Shown one piece after another: positions 40,262 to 45,145 of a DNA stretch of 45,145 nt (positions are counted from its first letter, which is position 1; each line of letters starts with the position of its first letter). The stretch is from positions 1 through 45,145 of the forward strand of contig PERF01000006.1 in NCBI GenBank assembly GCA_002928495.1, read 5' to 3'. This DNA comes from Methylobacter sp. Lineage in GTDB: Bacteria > Pseudomonadota > Gammaproteobacteria > Methylococcales > Methylomonadaceae. Under the pieces are notes generated by a model. It worked only from the letters and a program-made list of their open reading frames with translations. It did no database searches and had not been told where the DNA came from. Position numbers and translations under genes: made by a program.

Positions 40262-41431
40262 CTATGCACGCTGATTGCTCCAAAGGCTTTTAAAATCAGT
40301 GTAGTCATATTGTTTAATCCGAGTTAGCCGGGTATTTGAATATTTATAGATTGACGGCAAATTTAAGCCGTTAAAACGACTGGCTTTGACCAGGCTATAG
40401 GCTCCGACATCACGAAATACCAACCGGTCGCCTATCGACAAGGGCTTGGCAAAGCGAAACTCCCCCAGCAAATCCCCAGCCAGACAGGTACTGCCCGCCA
40501 GGAGTACGGCACACTCTGCAGCTGGTTCGTGTTCTATCAATTCCGGCTGCCATTGATATTCAAAAACTTCAGGATTATGGTTTACCGAAGTATCCAGCAC
40601 CGCTATGGATTTGCCATCGCTTTGAAAACAATCGATTACACTGGTAACCAAATAGCCGGCTTTACCGGCGACAGCTTTGCCCGGCTCAATATACACTTCG
40701 CCTTGAAAGCTTTGTTTCAACACCTGGATTAGTTCGGCAAATGCTTGAATATTATCAATTTCATCGTATAAATACCCACCGCCAAGATTTAACCACTTAA
40801 GTTTTTGAAGATTTGGGCTTAAAAGCTGTAGCAACTTGCTTGAAACAGCTCTTAAAGGAGTAAAATCAGTGCCTGCAAACATGCTATGAATATGCAAGCC
40901 CTGTAAATTTTCCGGCCACGTTATTTGAGACAACGCCTCCATACTTGCGCCAAGCTTAGAAGCAGCCCTGCATGGATTAAAGCGGTCGTCGGACAAATAA
41001 GAAAGCCTGGGATTTAACCTTAAGCCTGTTGAAGTCAAGCCGTTAATATCATTTGCGTAATGACTGAATTGATTTAACGAGTTAAAGCTGATGTGCGTAC
41101 ATGATTGGGCCAGTTCTTCAAGCTCGTCCGACCTGATGCCGGGTGTAGTTAAATGAATAGTGCCGCTATTGCTGGAGCAATCTTTGGCAAATTTGGCCTC
41201 GAATAATGAGCTGACAGAAAAGCCGTCGACATACTCCAAACATAAGTCAAGTAAATACTCAAGTGTTAGCGCTTTAACGGAATATAAAACTTTACAACCG
41301 GTTAACGCGCGTAAATCTGCCAATTTCTGCAAATTCTGCCGGACGGTTGCTTCGTCGATAACAAAAGCCGGTGTCGAAGGTAAGCTAAATTTAATTTCAT
41401 GCCAGTCTATTGGTGTAAAATCCGCACGCAT
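40262..41431 (-). CDS. nspC: Fold-III PLP decarboxylase, carboxynorspermidine decarboxylase type
   Basis: A 389-residue fold-type III PLP enzyme. The PLP lysine is probably Lys53 in LYSVKALT. Other features are DGFSVSSLFEAKF, the GLRLNPRLSYLSDDRFNPCRAASKLG segment, HIHSMFAGTDF, LNLGGGYLYDEID, YIEPGKAVAGKAG and AGSTCLAGDLLGEF. These match NspC, which decarboxylates carboxyspermidine or carboxynorspermidine in the alternative polyamine pathway. The partner dehydrogenase gene, often next to nspC, is not in this window. An ornithine/diaminopimelate-type decarboxylase is less likely given the length and motifs. It may share a transcript with the MinD-like gene. Confidence 0.8.
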   Translation of the reverse strand: MRADFTPIDWHEIKFSLPSTPAFVIDEATVRQNLQKLADLRALTGCKVLYSVKALTLEYLLDLCLEYVDGFSVSSLFEAKFAKDCSSNSGTIHLTTPGIRSDELEELAQSCTHISFNSLNQFSHYANDINGLTSTGLRLNPRLSYLSDDRFNPCRAASKLGASMEALSQITWPENLQGLHIHSMFAGTDFTPLRAVSSKLLQLLSPNLQKLKWLNLGGGYLYDEIDNIQAFAELIQVLKQSFQGEVYIEPGKAVAGKAGYLVTSVIDCFQSDGKSIAVLDTSVNHNPEVFEYQWQPELIEHEPAAECAVLLAGSTCLAGDLLGEFRFAKPLSIGDRLVFRDVGAYSLVKASRFNGLNLPSIYKYSNTRLTRIKQYDYTDFKSLWSNQRA

Positions 41432-41538
41432 TGAGTTAGGTTGTGGTGAATTGTGATCGCGAAAAGTCGATTAAAAATCCTGCAAGCTTAGTTAGGATCG
41501 GGGGCCAGGCAAAAGTAGGATTGTGTCTGGTTTTCTTT

Positions 41539-41544
41539 TATACT
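41539..41544 (+). promoter_or_regulatory. Candidate -10 box of the mtdB promoter
   Basis: TATACT at 41539-41544 lies 32 bases before the mtdB start codon and matches the sigma-70 -10 consensus at 5 of 6 positions. The -35 position at 17 bases spacing (TAGGAT) is poor, so an activator may be needed or this is chance. Confidence 0.35.
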
Positions 41545-41576
41545 TGAATATTAGCTTAAATAATAAAGAGGACATT

Positions 41577-42485
41577 ATGGAAAAGCCATTTATCTTGCAT
41601 ATGCTCACCACAGCCAAAAATCTAAGCCCTTTTGATGTGAATATGGCGTTGGATGCCGGTTGGGTCTCCTCAGTGCCTTATACCAATGTGGAGCCCAGTG
41701 AAGTACAAGGTTTGGTTCAAGATGCCATTTTCTCGCGCAGCCAAAAAAATCTAAAAAGAACCGGTATCTTTATCGGTGGCCGCGATACCCAGCAAGCAAT
41801 GGACATGCTTAAAATTGCCAAACATTCCATGGTTCCGCCTTTTGAAGTTTCCGTTTTTGCCGATCCTAGCGGCGCTTTCACCACTGCGGCCGGCATGGCA
41901 GCTGCCGTCGAGCATGAATTGAAAAGCAAATTCAACACCACGCTGGAAGGTAAAATCGTGCTCGCGCTAGGCGGCACCGGTCCGGTAGGCCAAGCGGCTG
42001 CAGTAATAGCCGCGCAAGCAGGCGCTAAAGTCAGGATTATCGGCCGTCAGCTTGACAAAGCACAGCGAATTGCCGACATGTGCAGCGAAGAATTTGGCGA
42101 CGGTAAAATTAAAATCGAAGCCGGTGCCGATGCCGATAAAGCCGAATACATGCAAACGGCGGATGTGGTGTTTGCAACCGGCGCGGCAGGTATTGAATTA
42201 CTGAGCGCCGAATTAATCGCTTCCGCGCCTAATCTGAAAATAGCGGCCGATGTTAATGCCGTCCCCCCCTCGGGTATTGCTGGTCTTGATGCTTTTCATA
42301 ACGGCACTCCGATTGTCGGCTCTAAAAGCGGCGCTGTCGGTATTGGCGCACTGGCTATCGGCAATGTTAAATACCAAGCTCAAAACCGCTTATTAAAGAA
42401 AATGCTTGAAGGTGATAAACCGGTATATTTGCACTTCGAACATGCCTTTGAAGTTGCAAGAGATTACTTTAAGTCTACACTTTAA
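41577..42485 (+). CDS. mtdB: Methylene-tetrahydromethanopterin dehydrogenase, copy 1
   Basis: A 302-residue MtdB-family enzyme, which oxidises methylene-H4MPT to methenyl-H4MPT with NAD(P)+ in the C1 pathway of methylotrophs. The ATG at 41577 is chosen for its AAAGAGG ribosome site. Motifs include ILHMLTTAKNLSPFDVNMALDAG, KRTGIFIGGRD, the signature VPPFEVSVFADPSGAFTTAA and the Rossmann loop GGTGPVG (132-138). After the second strand comes IIGRQ, with an Arg that could contact the NADP phosphate. It is followed by a paralogue on the same strand. Which copy carries the main flux is not known. Confidence 0.9.
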   Translation: MEKPFILHMLTTAKNLSPFDVNMALDAGWVSSVPYTNVEPSEVQGLVQDAIFSRSQKNLKRTGIFIGGRDTQQAMDMLKIAKHSMVPPFEVSVFADPSGAFTTAAGMAAAVEHELKSKFNTTLEGKIVLALGGTGPVGQAAAVIAAQAGAKVRIIGRQLDKAQRIADMCSEEFGDGKIKIEAGADADKAEYMQTADVVFATGAAGIELLSAELIASAPNLKIAADVNAVPPSGIAGLDAFHNGTPIVGSKSGAVGIGALAIGNVKYQAQNRLLKKMLEGDKPVYLHFEHAFEVARDYFKSTL

Positions 42486-42554
42486 CTAAAAGTAGAGGGT
42501 TTATTACCCAATCCTAAAACATTAGAAAAAAACTTAAAATAAAGAGGCTTCCTG

Positions 42555-43460
42555 ATGGAAAAACGCAGTATCCTGCACATGCTTGATCCAATGCCCAATA
42601 ATAGCCCGTTTGACATTAATATGGCGTTGGATGCCGGCTTTGATGTATTGATGCCATACAGTAACGTCAAGCTAGAAAATGTGCATGGGCTTACCCAAGA
42701 TACCATCTTCTCCAGAAGCGCCTCGGGTGTTAAAAGGACTGGAATATTTATCGGCGGCCGTGATTTAGGGTTAGCGATGGATATGCTGGAAAACTGTAAA
42801 CGCGCGATGGTGCCTCCGTTCGAAGTCTCCGTATTTGCCGATCCCAGCGGTGCATTTACCACAGCAGCGGCCCTGGTTGCCTGCGTGGAAAAACAGTTAG
42901 CCGCTAAGCATGATAAAGCACTTAAAGATTGCAAGGCGCTGGTTTTCGGCGGGACCGGACCGGTTGGTATCGCAACCGGCATTATTGCCTCATTGGCAGG
43001 CGCGCAGGTGGCGTTGGTAGACCATTTGTCCGCCGAAACCTCATCCGATCTGGCCAAAAAATATAACCGCCGTTTTGGCAGCACATTAGAAGGCAGTTTC
43101 GCCGGCTCCGATGCCGAAAAGGCCAAAGCTATAGCCGAAATCGATATCATTTTTTGCACTGCTAAAGCCGGTATTCAAGTGCTGAATGCCAGTGTTCTGG
43201 CGCAAGCGGTAAATTTAAAAGTGGCGGGTGACGTAAACGCTGTGCCACCCATGGGTATTGATGGAATTAAACAAAACGATATGGGAATGCCGTTAGTTCA
43301 CGCCACTCAATCCCCTTCAGCTGTCGGAATCGGGGCTTTGGCGGTTGGCGATATTAAATATCAGTTACAACATGAATTATTGAAATCCATGCTTATATCG
43401 GAAAAACCGGTGTTTTTAGACTTCCGCAATGCATTCGACAAAGCCCGGGAAATTCTCTAA
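42555..43460 (+). CDS. Methylene-tetrahydromethanopterin dehydrogenase paralogue, copy 2
   Basis: A 301-residue homologue of the gene just upstream, about half identical by eye, with almost unchanged core motifs: ILHMLDPMPNNSPFDINMALDAG, RTGIFIGGRD, VPPFEVSVFADPSGAFTTAA, GGTGPVG (132-138) and VAGDVNAVPPMGI. After the second Rossmann strand it has LVDH (Asp156) where copy 1 has GRQ. Such an acid usually favours NAD+, so the copies may differ in cofactor. Its leader (AATAAAGAGG before ATGGAAAA) resembles that of copy 1, which suggests an old tandem duplication. The gap of 69 bases has no terminator, so co-transcription is likely. Confidence 0.85.
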   Translation: MEKRSILHMLDPMPNNSPFDINMALDAGFDVLMPYSNVKLENVHGLTQDTIFSRSASGVKRTGIFIGGRDLGLAMDMLENCKRAMVPPFEVSVFADPSGAFTTAAALVACVEKQLAAKHDKALKDCKALVFGGTGPVGIATGIIASLAGAQVALVDHLSAETSSDLAKKYNRRFGSTLEGSFAGSDAEKAKAIAEIDIIFCTAKAGIQVLNASVLAQAVNLKVAGDVNAVPPMGIDGIKQNDMGMPLVHATQSPSAVGIGALAVGDIKYQLQHELLKSMLISEKPVFLDFRNAFDKAREIL

Positions 43461-43503
43461 TAAAAACCAATCACAATCGGGCTTGTCGTGTCCGGCAAAT
43501 AGC

Positions 43504-44139
43504 TTAATTACTATCAATATAGTTAAATCGAATCGCCAATCGAGTCAGCTCCACATCGTTTTTAATATTCAATTTTTCATATAAACGATAGCGGTAAGTA
43601 TTGATGGTTTTATCGCTCAGTGCCAGCATATCGGACATTTCCGGTATGCTCTTACCCTGCAAAATTAATATAGCGACTTCCGTTTCCCGCTGAGACAATT
43701 TACTAAAGGGAGAATCTTCGCCATTCAACGCATGTAATTTCATGTTATTGGTGACTTCGCTACATAAATAGCGACGGCCGTCCATGACAGAGCGAATTGC
43801 ATGGATCATCTCATCCAAAGGCGAGCCTTTGGAAACAAAACCCAGCACACCTAATTTAAACAAACGATTGGGTATGGGGCCGTCATTGCAAACCGAAATT
43901 GCAATAATTTTGGTGTCCGGTTTACTTTTTAAAATTTGCGAACAAGCCTCCAAGCCCCCAATACCCGGCATATTGACATCCATTAAAATAATATCCGGCG
44001 CTACCTTGCCGGCCAACTCCACGGCTTCTTCACCCGACATTGCTACGCCGACAACTTCAATGTCATCAACCGCATTTAATAACGCCTCTATTCCGGTTCT
44101 GACTAAGGCATGGTCGTCTGCTAACAAAATTTTTATCAT
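43504..44139 (-). CDS. LuxR-type response regulator, UvrY/GacA-like
   Basis: A 211-residue NarL/FixJ-type regulator. The receiver begins KILLADDHALVRTGIEALL with the acid pair at 8-9, Asp54 in IILMDVNMPG and Lys103 in GFVSKGSP. The C-terminal LuxR helix-turn-helix has LSQRETEVAILILQGKSIPEM and LSDKTINTYRYRLYEKLNI. The whole protein follows UvrY/GacA, which in other Gammaproteobacteria drives csr small RNAs. No BarA/GacS kinase is adjacent. It converges with the mtdB pair and diverges from the HDOD gene at 44351. Confidence 0.85.
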   Translation of the reverse strand: MIKILLADDHALVRTGIEALLNAVDDIEVVGVAMSGEEAVELAGKVAPDIILMDVNMPGIGGLEACSQILKSKPDTKIIAISVCNDGPIPNRLFKLGVLGFVSKGSPLDEMIHAIRSVMDGRRYLCSEVTNNMKLHALNGEDSPFSKLSQRETEVAILILQGKSIPEMSDMLALSDKTINTYRYRLYEKLNIKNDVELTRLAIRFNYIDSN

Positions 44140-44188
44140 TATTTATCGTACTAAATCAGGTAAGACAAAAGGTATACAATTATAAATA

Positions 44189-44222
44189 TTATAACGTTAT
44201 AAATCATTCGATTCATAGTCAA
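44189..44222 (-). promoter_or_regulatory. Possible promoter and palindrome upstream of the UvrY-like gene
   Basis: TTATAACGTTATAA is a perfect 14-base palindrome (44189-44202) about 50 bases before the start of the regulator gene. On the minus strand TTGACT (44222-44217) and TATAAC, 15 bases apart, could form a promoter whose -10 box overlaps the palindrome. A bound regulator would block it. The AT-rich setting makes chance matches easy. Confidence 0.35.
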
Positions 44223-44274
44223 TTTAAGCTTTGCATAAGAAAAATGTCACTTAAATGAAAAATAACCTTTAATT

Positions 44275-44302
44275 CGAGAAACAGTTCTCGGTTGATTAAC
44301 CG
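44275..44302 (+). other. Two adjacent hairpins in the leader of the HDOD gene
   Basis: CGAGAA-ACAG-TTCTCG (44275-44290) and CGGTT-GATT-AACCG (44289-44302) are back-to-back perfect stem-loops 50-75 bases before the HDOD start codon. A run of six T follows about ten bases later. They could form a leader RNA structure or weak terminator. Confidence 0.4.
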
Positions 44303-44350
44303 GATTTGGCTTATTTTTTATAAAGCTGACTGCGAATGATGAGGAAATTA

Positions 44351-45145
44351 ATGACAACAACTACAGAAAAGGAGGCGGTTGATAAGCTACGCGAAGCGGC
44401 TAAATTTATATTAAAACAAGAGGTTAACAATTTACAATTAGTGCCTTCCGCTGCCTTGAAGTTGCTCAGGCTAACACAGGACAGCAATACCCAACTTAGC
44501 GATCTTGCCAAAATTATTGAGACCGAACCGGCTCTTGCCGCTAAAGTGCTCAGAAATGTCAACTCAGCCGCCTATTGTTTACCTCATAAAATTGCCTCCA
44601 TCAAGCGCGCAGTCAATTTTTTAGGCTTCTCCGCAGTCCGCCGAAGCGCGCTAGACTTACTGTTTTACAACAAACTGATTAACCATCAACTTAAACGTGA
44701 ATTTAATCTTTTATTTTTTTGGCAACACTGTTTATTTGTTGCCGCTCTCAGCAAAAGAATCGCTGATGTTTTAAAACACCCCGAACCCGACCTGGTTTAC
44801 ACGGCAGGGCTGCTCCACGATATCGGTAAAATTGTGCTGGAAACAGCCAGCAGGCTAACTTACAGTGATTTTTTACAATCTATCAAACCGCAATATCAAA
44901 TTACTCCGGAAAATGAACAACGCTTTTTCGGCCTAACCCACAGCCAAATCGGCTATTTGTTTTGTCTGGAATGGCAATTACCCAATGCCATCACAGCGTA
45001 GTTTGTTACCACCATGAAAGTTACAACATTGCTGAACAGTACCAGGGTTTCAGGCTAGAGACTGCCATTGTGGCTTTTGCCGATTATGTAGCCTGGATGC
45101 AAGGTATCGGTTCGGTTATGGAGTTCTGCCACCCGGCTTTAGATA
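44351..45145 (+). CDS. HDOD domain signalling protein (partial at window edge, apparent frameshift)
   Basis: The ATG at 44351 is chosen for its GAGGAAATTA ribosome site. The protein has LVPSAALKLLRLTQDSNTQLSDLAKIIETEPALAAKVLRNVNSAAY, ASIKRAVNFLGFSAVR, YTAGLLHDIGKIVLE and LTHSQIGYLFCLEWQLPNAI, a clear HDOD domain. The frame stops at TAG 44999-45001. Adding one G after GCG (44998) lets it continue as VVCYHHESYNIAEQY to the end of the window, including the HH pair expected there. A single-base deletion is therefore likely. The C-terminus lies outside. It is the second HDOD gene of the window and diverges from the UvrY-like gene. Confidence 0.85.

Noticed and set aside
43461-43503. Bidirectional terminator between the second mtdB copy and the UvrY-like gene
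   Set aside because: Only a five-base-pair stem with a G-U pair and no T tract is present.

Overview
The window looks like chromosomal DNA from a gammaproteobacterial methanotroph or methylotroph (order Methylococcales is the best guess). The strongest organism clue is a tandem pair of genes for methylene-tetrahydromethanopterin dehydrogenase (MtdB family, 41577-43460), an enzyme of the archaeal-type C1 oxidation route found in methylotrophs. The housekeeping gene orders are also typical of Gammaproteobacteria: rpoZ-spoT-recG, hslVU-DUF971-ubiE-ubiJ-ubiB, and accA-tilS-pyrG-kdsA-eno-ftsB-ispD-ispF-truD. The taxonomic call is inference.

Layout. 1-2704 (minus): chemotaxis genes cheY-cheA-cheW (cheW cut by the window edge). 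2935-6943 (plus): a small lipoprotein built of glycine heptads, an HD-GYP c-di-GMP phosphodiesterase, and an overlapping pair of a periplasmic binding protein and a histidine kinase. 6964-12534 (minus): ubiC, recG, ridA, spoT, rpoZ. 12654-14405 (minus): pgk and a CxxC redoxin. 14544-19837 (minus): ubiB, ubiJ, ubiE, DUF971, hslU, hslV. 19980-20853 (plus): a DUF4126 membrane protein and two identical tRNA-Phe genes with a good sigma-70 promoter. 20854-21913: a small accessory patch with a dead ISAs1-type transposase fragment and a ParDE toxin-antitoxin pair, including operator and terminator. 22001-31596 (minus): uppP, truD, ispF, ispD, ftsB, eno, kdsA, pyrG, tilS, accA. 31690-36007 (minus): rarA, lolA, mrcB (PBP1b). 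36143-41431: a REC-GGDEF-EAL protein, an HDOD protein, a MinD/FlhG-like ATPase with an unusual repeat tail, and an NspC-type decarboxylase. 41577-45145: the mtdB pair, a UvrY/GacA-type regulator, and a second HDOD protein cut by the window edge.

Functional themes. Most genes are core functions: ubiquinone synthesis, isoprenoid/undecaprenyl and cell-wall synthesis, lower glycolysis, the stringent response and nucleotide synthesis. Around them sits a dense set of signalling genes: CheA/CheY/CheW, HD-GYP, GGDEF-EAL, two HDOD proteins, a histidine kinase with a binding protein, and a UvrY-type regulator.

The most important caution is data quality. Four genes (HD-GYP, recG, uppP and the terminal HDOD gene) are broken by five apparent single-base deletions. 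In each case adding one base restores a full family-length reading frame. This pattern suggests sequence error more than real gene decay. The most interesting biological observations are the 40-residue triplicated repeat tail on the MinD-like ATPase, the diverged tandem mtdB genes, the apparent ATT start of ftsB, and the glycine-heptad lipoprotein.
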